Shown here: positions 26,129-34,603 of the stretch, in pieces
How the letters are laid out: every line of letters starts with the position of its first letter
How positions within the stretch are numbered: the first letter of the stretch is position 1
NCBI RefSeq assembly: GCF_011762155.1
Contig: NZ_JAASQL010000001.1
Location: forward strand, 1,364,001 to 1,428,000
Direction of reading: 5' to 3'
DNA from: Wenyingzhuangia heitensis
GTDB taxonomy: Bacteria; Bacteroidota; Bacteroidia; Flavobacteriales; Flavobacteriaceae
DNA length: 64,000 nt
Notes under the pieces: model-generated
What the model was told of the DNA's origin: nothing
Databases searched by the model: none
The model's input: the letters and a program-made list of their open reading frames with translations, nothing else
Program-made: the position numbers and the translations under genes

Positions 26129-26306
26129 ATTTTCAAAAATTATAGCGTGGGCATATTTGGTAGTAGGAATTGTTTTTTTGGTAGAGGTGTTTACCAACTG
26201 GAATACCGATAGACAAAAATCTTACGTTTCTTTATTTATGGCAGCTTTGGCTTTTTTTATGTTTGTTTTTAAACGTAAGTTTAGGAGTAAACAAACAGAA
26301 AAATAA
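26121..26306 (+). CDS. Small two-helix membrane protein, function unknown
   Basis: 61 residues from ATG 26121, overlapping the lptC stop by 8 bases; a longer frame from 26094 lies wholly in lptC and is less likely. Two hydrophobic segments (about 7-23 and 38-51) are joined by a polar loop containing WNTDRQKS, and a basic tail KRKFRSKQ predicts the C-terminus in the cytoplasm. I do not recognise a named family. Position between lptC and the CNNM gene suggests a membrane partner of either, but this is only context. Confidence 0.75.
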   Translation: MNKFSKIIAWAYLVVGIVFLVEVFTNWNTDRQKSYVSLFMAALAFFMFVFKRKFRSKQTEK

Positions 26307-26311
26307 CATCA

Positions 26312-27568
26312 ATGGACATAGAAAACCTCATTATTTTAACCTCAATAGTACTCTCCGCTTTTTTTTCGGGCTTAGAAATTGCATTTGTTTCATCTAACAA
26401 ATTACAAGTCGCTTTAGAAAAGAAAAAAGAAGGATTAACATCTATATTGTTAACAAGATTAACCGAAAACTCATCACGTTTTATAACCACTATGTTAGTG
26501 GGGAACAATATCGCCTTGGTTATTTATAGTTATTACATGGGAATTAAATTGGTCTCTATTTTACCAGAGCCATTTAACAACTCGTTATTTATTCAAACCG
26601 TAATCTCTACTTTAGTAATATTGGTAACGGCAGAGTTTTTACCCAAAGCAATTTTTAGAGTTTATGCGAATGAAACATTGCGATTTCTTACCATACCAGC
26701 ATATGTTTTTTACTTGCTTTTTTATCCAATATCAGGAGTTATAAAAAATATATCAGACGGTTTGTTAAAATTATTTTTTAACACCAATGCAGATGAAGAA
26801 GAAGCTGATTTTAGTAAAGAAGAACTAGGCCACTATATAGATAAACAGTTAGAAACAGGTAAGAGTGATGATGTGGTAGATTCTGAAATTCAGATTTTTC
26901 AAAATGCATTAAGCTTTAATTCAGTTAAAGCTCGTGAAATTATGGTGCCCAGAACAGATATTGAGGCTTTAGAAATACACGAACGAGTAAGCAGGTTAAA
27001 ACAAAGGTTTGGTGATACAGGTTTTTCTAAAATTTTAATATACAAAACCTCTTTAGATGATATTGTAGGTTATGTACACGCTTTTGATATGTTTAAATTA
27101 CCTAAATATATTAAATCGGTAATTTTGCCTGTAGAGTACATCCCCGAATCTATGATGATTAACGATGTATTAAGTGTAATGACAAAAAAGCGTAGAAGTA
27201 TAGCTGTAGTTATTGATGAATACGGAGGAACCTCAGGAGTAATTACAGTAGAAGATATTATAGAAGAATTGTTTGGTGAAATTGAAGACGAACATGATAA
27301 AATTGCTTTAACTGACGAGAAGATAAATGAAAATGAATTTCATCTTTCGGCTAGGCTAGAAGTAAATTATGTAAATGAAGCCTATGAACTAAACATTCCT
27401 AAATCAGAATCTTATGAAACCATAGGAGGTTACATAATAGAAAGCATAGAAGATATCCCACAATTGGGAGAAGAGTTTGTGATGAATAATTTATATATTA
27501 AAATAATAAAAGTGAGCAATACTCATATAGAAGAAGTGTATATAAAATCTAATTACGCTACAGAGTAA
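26312..27568 (+). CDS. CNNM/CorC (hemolysin-type) membrane protein with CBS domains
   Basis: A 418-residue inner-membrane protein of the family that includes CorC, YfjD and gliding-motility protein GldE. The DUF21/CNNM transmembrane domain covers about residues 1-170, with the opening SIVLSAFFSGLEIAFVSSN. A CBS pair follows at about 200-325 (REIMVPRTDIEALE, VVIDEYGGTSGVITVEDIIEELFGEIEDEHD), then the CorC_HlyC transporter-associated domain at about 335-415 (SARLEVNYVNEAY ... GGYIIESIEDIPQLGEEF). Likely involved in magnesium or cobalt efflux; GldE-like roles cannot be excluded. It is 5 bases after the small membrane protein gene. Confidence 0.9.
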   Translation: MDIENLIILTSIVLSAFFSGLEIAFVSSNKLQVALEKKKEGLTSILLTRLTENSSRFITTMLVGNNIALVIYSYYMGIKLVSILPEPFNNSLFIQTVISTLVILVTAEFLPKAIFRVYANETLRFLTIPAYVFYLLFYPISGVIKNISDGLLKLFFNTNADEEEADFSKEELGHYIDKQLETGKSDDVVDSEIQIFQNALSFNSVKAREIMVPRTDIEALEIHERVSRLKQRFGDTGFSKILIYKTSLDDIVGYVHAFDMFKLPKYIKSVILPVEYIPESMMINDVLSVMTKKRRSIAVVIDEYGGTSGVITVEDIIEELFGEIEDEHDKIALTDEKINENEFHLSARLEVNYVNEAYELNIPKSESYETIGGYIIESIEDIPQLGEEFVMNNLYIKIIKVSNTHIEEVYIKSNYATE

Positions 27569-27657
27569 GTTTTTTCTTTAATTCCTTTCTTTTTGTTTTC
27601 TGATTTCAATTGAAATTGTATTTTAGCGGACAATCAAAAATAATTACACATAAGTAA

Positions 27658-29805
27658 ATGGCAATATTATCAAAAATCAGAGATCGTTCAGGATTTTTAA
27701 TCATCGTTATTGGTTTAGCGATGTTTTCATTCGTAGTAAGTCCAAAAGATATCATCGACTTTTTTAGCAATAAAAATAGCGATATTATTGGAGAAGTAAA
27801 CGGTAAAGAGATTACTTACAAAGAATTTGCAACCAGAGTAGAAAACGCAAAAACGCAAGGAGGTCAATCATCTTATGGTACTTTAACTATAGAGAATATG
27901 GTTTGGAACCAAATAGTAAGCGAAAAAATATACGAATCTAAGTTAGAAGAAGCTGGAGTTATAGTAGGTGAAGGAGAAATTTGGCAAGCTATTATTACAA
28001 GTCCACAAGTAACAAACTCACCTCAGTTTAAAAATGCACAAGGAGTTTTTGATGAAAATTTGTTAAAAGAATATATTGCAAATTTAGAAGCAGATAAAAC
28101 AGCAAACGGACAAGCAAGTTTACAAGGATGGTTGAGTTACGAAAAAGCGGTGAAGCAAAACTTATTAACACAAGCTTATAACGAATTAATTAATGTTGGT
28201 GTAACAGTTCAAGAACAAGAAGCTGTTAATGATTATGTGTTAAACAATACAAAAGTAAGTGCAGATTACGTTTATCTTCCTTTTTCATCTGTAGATAATA
28301 CAGAGGTAAAAGTAACCAAAGATGAAGTTGCTAATTACATTAAAGAACACGCTAGTTTGTACGGAACAGAAGAAACTAGAGATGTTAAATTGGTTAAATT
28401 TTCTTTTCAAGCTTCTAAGGAAGATGAAGCAGAAATTAAACAAAGTTTAGCAAAGTTAGTAGAGGATAAAGAAGAGTACAATAAAATATCTAAAACAACA
28501 GAAGTCGTAAAAGGATTTAAAAATACGACAGATGCTTACTTATTTGCTGATGAAATAGGTTCTGATTTACCTTTAGAGAACAGATTTCAAACAGAAAGTG
28601 AAATTCCAACAGTAATTAAAGAAGAAATTACCAATGGAACAAAAGGTGCTGTTGTTGGTCCTTATAAGTTTTCTAAATACTATAAGTTAACTAAAATTAT
28701 AGATACTCAAAAATTACCAGATTCAGTAAATGCAAGTCATATCTTAATCAACTTTGTAGGAGCACAAAGCGCACAACAAAACACAACAAGAACTATGGCC
28801 GATGCTCAGAAATTGGCAGATAGTATTTTAGCAGTTGTTAAAAAATCTCCAAGAAAATTTGCAGATTTGGCTAAGAATTATTCAATAGATCCGGGTTCTG
28901 CCTCTAAAGGAGGAGACTTAGGATGGTTTGCATACAGAAGTATGGTGCCAGAATTTAGAGATTTCTGTTTTGAGAATAACAAAGGAGATATAGGAGTGGT
29001 AAGAACAAATTTTGGTTTTCACGTTATTAAAATTGAAAATCAAAAAGACTTTAATCAAGCATATAAATTAGCAACTATTTCTAGAAAAATAGAAGCATCA
29101 GAAACAACTGAAAATAAAACTTTTGAGCAAGCTGAATTGTTTGCAAATGCTTTAAGAAACGGAGAAGATTTTGATGCTTTAGCAAAAGAAAAAGGATACT
29201 CAGTAAGTCCCGTAAATGGATTAAAAGCGTTGGATGTTTATGTAGGTTCTGTAGGAGAAAACAGAAGAATTGTAAAATGGGCTTTTGAAGAAGGTACAGA
29301 AATAAACGCAACACAACGTTTTGATTTAGACGAAAAAGGATATGCTGTTGTTAGTTTAGCAGGTAAACAAGAAAAAGGAGTAAAATCAGCTACTTCAGCA
29401 TTTAGCCAGGTAGAACCCATTTTAATTAAAGAAAAAAAAGCCACTATTTTAAAAGCTAAAATGGAAGCAGGTAGTATAGAAGCTATTGCAAAAGCAAATA
29501 ATGTAGAGGTAGCTTCATTTAACAATGTAACTATAGGAGCTCCAACAATTACAGGAGTAGGAATAGAACCTGCAGTAGTAAGTGTAGCATCTGTTACAAG
29601 TCCTAACAACTTGGTAAAAGAAGTAGTAGGAAACAAAGGGGTGTTTGCAATTGTTACAAAAACGGTAAACAAACCTAAAGAAGAAGAAGCAAAATCAAAT
29701 ATTGAAACGGCATCTTCTCAATTAAAATCTGCTGTATCTAGACAATTGTTTACAGGATTAAAAGAAAATGTAGAAATTAAAGATTACAGAGCTTCTCGTT
29801 ACTAA
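27658..29805 (+). CDS. Periplasmic peptidyl-prolyl isomerase, PpiD/SurA type
   Basis: A 715-residue membrane-anchored chaperone for outer-membrane protein maturation. A single N-terminal transmembrane segment (about 12-32, GFLIIVIGLAMFSFVVS) anchors it, followed by a SurA_N-like chaperone region. The parvulin domain at about 355-455 has SHILINFVG, FADLAKNYSIDPGSASKGGDLGWF and VRTNFGFHVIKI. A second parvulin-like remnant and a long C-terminal region follow. Architecture fits PpiD. It comes after the CNNM gene with an 89-base gap holding TATTTTAG (27619-27626), a one-mismatch -7 element, and is closed by a strong terminator. Confidence 0.9.
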   Translation: MAILSKIRDRSGFLIIVIGLAMFSFVVSPKDIIDFFSNKNSDIIGEVNGKEITYKEFATRVENAKTQGGQSSYGTLTIENMVWNQIVSEKIYESKLEEAGVIVGEGEIWQAIITSPQVTNSPQFKNAQGVFDENLLKEYIANLEADKTANGQASLQGWLSYEKAVKQNLLTQAYNELINVGVTVQEQEAVNDYVLNNTKVSADYVYLPFSSVDNTEVKVTKDEVANYIKEHASLYGTEETRDVKLVKFSFQASKEDEAEIKQSLAKLVEDKEEYNKISKTTEVVKGFKNTTDAYLFADEIGSDLPLENRFQTESEIPTVIKEEITNGTKGAVVGPYKFSKYYKLTKIIDTQKLPDSVNASHILINFVGAQSAQQNTTRTMADAQKLADSILAVVKKSPRKFADLAKNYSIDPGSASKGGDLGWFAYRSMVPEFRDFCFENNKGDIGVVRTNFGFHVIKIENQKDFNQAYKLATISRKIEASETTENKTFEQAELFANALRNGEDFDALAKEKGYSVSPVNGLKALDVYVGSVGENRRIVKWAFEEGTEINATQRFDLDEKGYAVVSLAGKQEKGVKSATSAFSQVEPILIKEKKATILKAKMEAGSIEAIAKANNVEVASFNNVTIGAPTITGVGIEPAVVSVASVTSPNNLVKEVVGNKGVFAIVTKTVNKPKEEEAKSNIETASSQLKSAVSRQLFTGLKENVEIKDYRASRY

Positions 29806-29824
29806 TCTTTATACAAAATAAGAT

Positions 29825-29857
29825 AAAAAAGAGGCTTTAAAGCCTCTTTTTTTGTAC
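29825..29857 (+). terminator. Intrinsic terminator after the ppiD-type gene
   Basis: Perfect 14-bp arms AAAAAAGAGGCTTT/AAAGCCTCTTTTTT followed by T residues. Its T-run also supplies the TTTG -33 box of prfB. Confidence 0.85.
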
Positions 29858-29882
29858 CCATAATCAACCTTTCATACCTTTG
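29851..29882 (+). promoter_or_regulatory. Complete promoter for prfB, overlapping the terminator tail
   Basis: TTTG at 29851-29854, a 20-base spacer and TACCTTTG at 29875-29882 match the sigma-ABfr consensus. The prfB ATG starts 5 bases after the -7 box, so the mRNA would be leaderless or nearly so. Confidence 0.7.
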
Positions 29883-29886
29883 TGAT

Positions 29887-30993
29887 ATGATAACTCAAGA
29901 ACAATTACAAAAGCTTGCTGATAGAGTAGCTAAGCTTAAGGATTATTTAGAAATAGATAAAAAAAAAATAGAGATAGCCAATAAAGAAGAGCAGTCTTTA
30001 TCTCCAGACTTTTGGAATCATCCCAAAGAGGCAGAAGCGCATATGAAAGTTTTGCGTGGAATAAAAAAATGGGTAGATGATTATAACAAAGCTGTTACTT
30101 TAATAGATGATTTAGGAGTTACTTTAGAGTTTTATAAAGAAGATGAAGCTACCGAAGAAGAAGTAAGTGAATTAGCTGAAGAAGCAACCACTCTTATAGA
30201 GAATATAGAATTTAGAAATATGCTTTCTGATGAAGGAGATGAAATGAGTGCTGTTTTGCAAATAACAGCAGGAGCAGGAGGGACAGAAAGTTGCGATTGG
30301 GCGGCTATGTTATTGCGTATGTATACCATGTGGTCTAACAAGCAAGGGTTTAAAATAAAAGAATTAAACATGCAAGATGGAGATACAGCCGGAATAAAGA
30401 CTGTTACCATTGAAATAGAAGGAGAGTTTGCCTTTGGTTATTTAAAAGGCGAAAATGGAGTACATAGATTGGTAAGAATCTCACCTTTTGATAGCAATGC
30501 TAAAAGACATACCTCTTTTGCATCGGTATACGTGTATCCTTTGGTAGATGATTCTATAGAAATAAAAATAGATCCATCAGAGTATACTTTTGAAACCATG
30601 AGAGCAAGTGGTGCAGGAGGTCAAAATGTAAACAAAGTTGAAACGGCCGTACGTTTACGTCACTTACCTACAGGAATAATCATAGAAAACTCTGAAACAC
30701 GTTCGCAATTAGACAATAAAACCAAGGCCATGCAATTGTTAAAATCACAGTTGTATGAGTTAGAGCTTCAGAAAAAAATGGCAGCTCGTAATGAGATTGA
30801 AGCCAATAAAATGAAAATTGATTTTGGATCTCAAATACGTAACTATGTAATGCATCCTTACAAATTGGTAAAAGATGTTAGAACGGCTTACGAAACAGGT
30901 AACGTAGATGCGGTTATGAATGGAGATATAGATGGTTTTTTGAAATCGTATTTGATGAAAGCAGGACAGCCGGAAACTAAAAATGAATTGTAA
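29887..30993 (+). CDS. prfB: Peptide chain release factor 2, no programmed frameshift
   Basis: Recognises UGA and UAA and releases the finished peptide. The 368-residue protein has the RF2 stop-codon tripeptide SPF in VRISPFDSNAKRH and the catalytic GGQ in ASGAGGQNVNK. Unlike E. coli prfB, the whole protein is encoded in one frame: at the place of the usual in-frame UGA the sequence reads codons for DYLEIDKKK with no stop. A run of ten A residues (29959-29968) lies just after. Without the frameshift, the classic RF2 autoregulation is absent. The arsC-like gene follows after 10 bases. Confidence 0.95.
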   Translation: MITQEQLQKLADRVAKLKDYLEIDKKKIEIANKEEQSLSPDFWNHPKEAEAHMKVLRGIKKWVDDYNKAVTLIDDLGVTLEFYKEDEATEEEVSELAEEATTLIENIEFRNMLSDEGDEMSAVLQITAGAGGTESCDWAAMLLRMYTMWSNKQGFKIKELNMQDGDTAGIKTVTIEIEGEFAFGYLKGENGVHRLVRISPFDSNAKRHTSFASVYVYPLVDDSIEIKIDPSEYTFETMRASGAGGQNVNKVETAVRLRHLPTGIIIENSETRSQLDNKTKAMQLLKSQLYELELQKKMAARNEIEANKMKIDFGSQIRNYVMHPYKLVKDVRTAYETGNVDAVMNGDIDGFLKSYLMKAGQPETKNEL

Positions 30994-31003
30994 TAAAAAA
31001 TAA

Positions 31004-31345
31004 ATGATTAAAATATACCACAATCCTAGATGTGCCAAAAGTAGACAAGGAATTGCTTTTTTAGAAGAGAAAGGTTTTGATTATGAGGTGATAAAATATT
31101 TAGAGAACACATTGTCTGTAAAAGAATTAAAAATTTTATTAGATCAATTAGATATAAAGCCAATAGAACTAATTAGAAAAAATGAAGCTATTTGGAAAAG
31201 TGATTTTAAAGGAAAAGAATTTTCAAACGATGAATTGATTGAAATAATGGTTAAATATCCTAAATTGATAGAAAGACCTATTGTTGTACATCAAAATAAA
31301 GCTGTAATTGCAAGACCCATCGAAAATATAGACAATGTTTTGTAA
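31004..31345 (+). CDS. ArsC/Spx-family thioredoxin-fold protein (arsenate reductase-like)
   Basis: 113 residues with the ArsC fold: HNPRCAKSRQG gives the N-terminal Cys10 and the typical spacing to Arg14, then a late ERPIVVHQNKAVIARPIE segment that matches the RPIV motif and the Arg involved in oxyanion binding. It may be a glutaredoxin-dependent arsenate reductase or one of the uncharacterised YfgD/YffB-type relatives; no other arsenic gene is nearby, so the second option is at least as likely. It is probably co-transcribed with prfB. Confidence 0.85.
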   Translation: MIKIYHNPRCAKSRQGIAFLEEKGFDYEVIKYLENTLSVKELKILLDQLDIKPIELIRKNEAIWKSDFKGKEFSNDELIEIMVKYPKLIERPIVVHQNKAVIARPIENIDNVL

Positions 31346-31364
31346 ATAATTCTATTTTTAATAC

Positions 31365-31949
31365 ATGCTAAAAAAAGAATCGAAAGTACATACTATTTTT
31401 AAAAATGTATCCTTTTCTACGGATGAGGTTGCAAAAATTGAGGCTCATTTTCATCGAGTCTGTTATCGTAAAGGAGATGTTCTATTACGCGCTAAAGACG
31501 TAGTTTCTGATCAATATTATGTAGAAACCGGTTGTCTAAGGGTTTTTTATTCTGATGATTCAGGAAGAGAACATACGGTACAGTTTGCAATAGAAGATTG
31601 GTGGTTAAGTGATTATACTGCTTTTTTTACATCAGATCCATCTATAATGACTATTGAATGTATACAATCTGCAGTTTTATATAGAGTTTCAAAAGAAGAT
31701 TTAGACCAACTTTATGTAGAGATTCCTCAATTGGAAAGGTTTTATAGAAAAAAATTAGAAATAGCTTATTCTGTTCTTCAAAAAAGAATTTTAGGATGTT
31801 TGTACAAAACAACAAAAGAAAAATATTTAGATTTTACTCTGCTATATCCTAATGTTGAAAAATGTGTAAAGAACTATCACATAGCTTCTTATTTAGGAGT
31901 TACCACAGAAACATTAAGTAGAATTAGAAAAGAAATTGCACAAGGCTAA
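31365..31949 (+). CDS. Crp/Fnr-family transcriptional regulator
   Basis: 194 residues. The N-terminal cyclic-nucleotide-binding-like jellyroll covers about 10-125 (RKGDVLLRAKDVVSDQYYVETGCLRVFY); the residues that bind cAMP in E. coli Crp are not conserved, as is usual for this Bacteroidota group. A short C-terminal helix-turn-helix lies at about 165-190 (NYHIASYLGVTTETLSRIRKE). Ligand and targets unknown. It sits 19 bases after the arsC-like gene, and its transcript probably ends at the hairpin at 32078-32110. Confidence 0.87.
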   Translation: MLKKESKVHTIFKNVSFSTDEVAKIEAHFHRVCYRKGDVLLRAKDVVSDQYYVETGCLRVFYSDDSGREHTVQFAIEDWWLSDYTAFFTSDPSIMTIECIQSAVLYRVSKEDLDQLYVEIPQLERFYRKKLEIAYSVLQKRILGCLYKTTKEKYLDFTLLYPNVEKCVKNYHIASYLGVTTETLSRIRKEIAQG

Positions 31950-31989
31950 TTTCTTATCATAGGTCAAGTTTAATAGAGTGTATCTGTAT

Positions 31990-31997
31990 TATTTTTG
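31990..31997 (+). promoter_or_regulatory. Possible -7 element for a short RNA upstream of the rluE-like gene
   Basis: TATTTTTG matches TAnnTTTG. It lies about 80 bases before an intrinsic terminator, so it could drive a transcript of roughly 100 bases. No -33 TTG is seen at the right distance. Confidence 0.3.
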
Positions 31998-32077
31998 CTT
32001 ACATAAAAATTGATTATGGGATAGAAAATTTATACCATTAAATTTATCTACTATCTACCCAATGAATAATTATAATT

Positions 32078-32110
32078 GCGATGTTGAGTTTTTCTTAACA
32101 TCGCTTTTTA
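32078..32110 (+). terminator. Intrinsic terminator or attenuator upstream of the rluE-like gene
   Basis: An 11-bp stem (GCGATGTTGAG paired with CTTAACATCGC, one G-T pair) with loop TTTTT is followed by TTTTTATT. It ends the Crp-family transcript or a short leader RNA. It lies inside the N-terminal part of the longest frame of the next gene, which makes the ATG at 32062 unlikely as a start. Confidence 0.75.
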
Positions 32111-32139
32111 TTAATTTAGCCTTCTTAATTATTGGGATT

Positions 32140-32724
32140 TTGAACATAACTGAACACAGACATTTTTTAATTCACAAACCTTATGGATTTATTTCTCAGT
32201 TTACCAGCGGAGAAAAATTAGCTCATAAAAAAAAGTATTTAGGAGATTTGTATACAGTACCTAAAGAGACTATGGCTATTGGTAGGTTAGATGAACCTAG
32301 CGAGGGGTTGCTATTGTTAACTACAGATGGAAAAGAAAGTGAAAGAGTACGCTCTAAAAGTGTAGAAAAAGAATACCATGTACAATTAGATGGCATAATT
32401 ACTAAAGAAGCAATTTTATTGCTTACAAAAGGAGTTGAGATTGGTGTAGAAGGAAAGAAATACCAAACGCTACCCTGTTGTTCTAATTTGATAGAAACTC
32501 CTTTAAACTTACCTAATAGAAGAAAAAAAGTAAGAGATGATCGTCATGGTCCTACAAGTTGGGCTAGCATTGTAATTACAGAAGGAAAGTTTAGACAAGT
32601 TCGAAAAATGTTTTCTGCAGTTGGTTTTCCTGTGTTACGTTTAATACGAGTAAGAGTTGGGCAAATGCACTTAAATCAAATTACAGATGAGGGAATTTTA
32701 GAGGTAAGTGCTTTTAATTTGTGA
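32140..32724 (+). CDS. RluE-like 23S rRNA pseudouridine synthase
   Basis: Isomerises a uridine in rRNA to pseudouridine; E. coli RluE acts on 23S U2457. The catalytic core runs from RHFLIHKPYG, through AIGRLDEPSEGLLLLT (catalytic Asp in GRLD), to RQVRKMFSAVGFPVLRLIR, which gives strong RluE/RsuA family identity. There is no S4 domain, as in RluE. The frame opens upstream at ATG 32062, but a terminator hairpin occupies 32078-32110. I therefore prefer the TTG at 32140, which gives 194 residues starting directly before the conserved core. TAATTTAG at 32112-32119 is a near-match -7 candidate. The gene ends 4 bases before the convergent LytTR gene. Confidence 0.87.
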   Translation: MNITEHRHFLIHKPYGFISQFTSGEKLAHKKKYLGDLYTVPKETMAIGRLDEPSEGLLLLTTDGKESERVRSKSVEKEYHVQLDGIITKEAILLLTKGVEIGVEGKKYQTLPCCSNLIETPLNLPNRRKKVRDDRHGPTSWASIVITEGKFRQVRKMFSAVGFPVLRLIRVRVGQMHLNQITDEGILEVSAFNL

Positions 32725-32728
32725 TTTC

Positions 32729-33442
32729 TTATAAAGATTGACCTATTTTTTTGATAAAATTATCTTTATAAGTTAGACCTATAGGTATCCATTTGTCATC
32801 AATAATTATTCTATTACGCTGTACAGAATAAATATGTTTTAAAGAAACAATAAACGATTTGTGTACTCTTACAAAATTTACATCTCCCAGTTTTTCTTCA
32901 AAACTTTTTAGGCTGCTAAGGGTTAATATTGGCTTTTGTTGATAGGTGTAAATTTTAAGATAATCTTTTAAAGACTCTATATATTTAATGTCATCCAAAT
33001 TAATTTTAATATTTTCATATTCAGATTTTACAAAAATAAAAGGCAGTTGTATGTTGTTAACTTGAGGCTCTGAACTAGGGTTTTGCGTTAATTTATACAA
33101 ATCGTGAGCTCTGGTTACAGCTTTGAAAAAACGATGATAGGGGATTGGTTTTACCAAATAATCTATAGCATTTAAATTAAAACCTTCTACAGCATAATGC
33201 GTATAGGCAGTCGTAAAAATAAACATGGGTTTGTTGGTTAGAGATTTAATTACATCAATTCCCGAAAAATTAGGCATTTCAATGTCTGTAAAAATTAAAT
33301 CTATATGTTGTTTTTCAAGAATTTCAATGGCTTCAAAACCGCTAGAACAGGAAGCAATAAGTTCTAAGTAAGAAATTTTAGAAACAAAATCTTCTATCAA
33401 CTCTACGGCTAAAGGTTCATCGTCTATAATTATACATTTCAT
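32729..33442 (-). CDS. LytTR-family response regulator
   Basis: 237 residues. The receiver domain (about 1-120) has the acidic pair DDE at 7-9, the phosphorylation site Asp53 in IFTDIEMP, and the lysine in DYLVKPI. The C-terminal LytTR DNA-binding domain (about 140-235) shows FIFVKSEYENIKINLDDIKYIE and FVRVHKSFIV, typical of the family. It overlaps the sensor kinase gene by 26 bases, so the two form one translationally coupled two-component system. Target genes may include the neighbouring kelch and DUF4270 loci, by position only. Confidence 0.92.
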   Translation of the reverse strand: MKCIIIDDEPLAVELIEDFVSKISYLELIASCSSGFEAIEILEKQHIDLIFTDIEMPNFSGIDVIKSLTNKPMFIFTTAYTHYAVEGFNLNAIDYLVKPIPYHRFFKAVTRAHDLYKLTQNPSSEPQVNNIQLPFIFVKSEYENIKINLDDIKYIESLKDYLKIYTYQQKPILTLSSLKSFEEKLGDVNFVRVHKSFIVSLKHIYSVQRNRIIIDDKWIPIGLTYKDNFIKKIGQSL

Positions 33443-34502
33443 GTGTGCTAACTGTTTTTAATTTAAGACTTAAATATACTTTAAAAGAGTTTTTGTCTTG
33501 AGTAATGGTTAATTCATGGTTTTTAGGATATAATAAATTTAATCTGTTTTTGATATTATTTAACCCAATTCCCGAATTTTCACTTTTTTTGTTTTGTATA
33601 GATAAAGTGTTATGAACATATAAATGTAACACACTATCTACCACCGATATTTTTATTTGAATGTCTGTGTTTCCTTTAAAATCGGTACCATATTTAAATG
33701 CATTTTCTATAAACGAAATTAGTAATAAGGGTTCAATTTTATAATTTAAATCGCCAATAATATTTACTCTTATTCCGCTAGAATCCTTTAATCGTAAAAG
33801 GTGTAAATCTATATAATTTTGAATATATGCAGTTTCTTTTTTTAGAGGAACTAATTCTTCGTTTACTTCATAAATCATATAACGCATTAATTCTGATAAT
33901 GTTACAATAGCCGTGGTTGTATCATCAGATTTTTTGTTGGCTAAAGAATAGATACTGTTTAAAGTATTAAATAAAAAATGAGGATTTAACTGAGTTCTTA
34001 AAAAAGACAATTCTGAAGTGACTTTTTGTGAGGCTATTAATACTCTTTCTTTTTCTTTTTTATACCATTCCATTATTAAACGGGTACTAGTACTTAGCGC
34101 TAAAAATAAAGCGATTAATAAAAAAACTAAAAAAGGAGGACGTTTAAACTCTCTTCCTAATCTAGAAAATTGAGAATTTGGGTTTGACAAATGAAGAAAT
34201 CTAGGTCTAAAATCACGAAAATTAGGAAGAGGAATTAAAGGCTCTATCACTAAAACAATAGTAAGGTAAAAAAGAATTAACGTAATAATATATATCACAA
34301 TTTTTCTTTTTAAGAGTAAGTATGGAATTAGAATTAAATAATTAAAATAAAAAACACCGATAGAAATGGCAGTTCTAATAAAAAACTCGTTTGTTATAGT
34401 GTTAAACTTTAAATAAAACTGAATTCCAATAATAGAAAAAAGTAAAATCCAAACTAATAAATGAATAAGAATTATATGGGATTTTTTAAGTTGAGTATTC
34501 AT
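33417..34502 (-). CDS. Sensor histidine kinase, LytS-like (His_kinase/HATPase)
   Basis: 361 residues with four transmembrane helices in the first ~145 residues (about 8-30, 42-64, 68-92, 124-143) and no recognised ligand domain between them. The cytoplasmic His_kinase domain carries the phospho-acceptor His175 in QLNPHFLFNTLNSI. The ATPase part has the N-box SFIENAFKYG (Asn267) and a G-box NSGIGLNNIKNRL. This is the usual membrane partner of LytTR regulators in Bacteroidota. It is first in the pair and the stop lies within the regulator gene. Confidence 0.92.
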   Translation of the reverse strand: MNTQLKKSHIILIHLLVWILLFSIIGIQFYLKFNTITNEFFIRTAISIGVFYFNYLILIPYLLLKRKIVIYIITLILFYLTIVLVIEPLIPLPNFRDFRPRFLHLSNPNSQFSRLGREFKRPPFLVFLLIALFLALSTSTRLIMEWYKKEKERVLIASQKVTSELSFLRTQLNPHFLFNTLNSIYSLANKKSDDTTTAIVTLSELMRYMIYEVNEELVPLKKETAYIQNYIDLHLLRLKDSSGIRVNIIGDLNYKIEPLLLISFIENAFKYGTDFKGNTDIQIKISVVDSVLHLYVHNTLSIQNKKSENSGIGLNNIKNRLNLLYPKNHELTITQDKNSFKVYLSLKLKTVSTHEMYNYRR

Positions 34503-34518
34503 TTTGTTTACTTTATAA

Positions 34519-34567
34519 AAAACAAAAAATTGAGAGTTTTTTTGTAAAAGAACAAAAAAACTCTCAA
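34519..34567 (-). terminator. Intrinsic terminator after the kelch lipoprotein gene
   Basis: A perfect 15-bp stem (TTGAGAGTTTTTTTG/CAAAAAAACTCTCAA) with an 8-base loop, followed on minus by AATTTTTTG. It separates the kelch gene from the two-component genes that lie downstream on the same strand. Confidence 0.8.
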
Positions 34568-34603
34568 AAGGGGGAATTATTAAGGTGTTATTCTAAAATT
34601 AGA

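Noticed and set aside
29081-29672. Antisense frames of 77 and 144 residues inside the ppiD-type gene
   Set aside because: They overlap a clearly coding region in the opposite strand and show low-complexity, biased composition from codon shadows.
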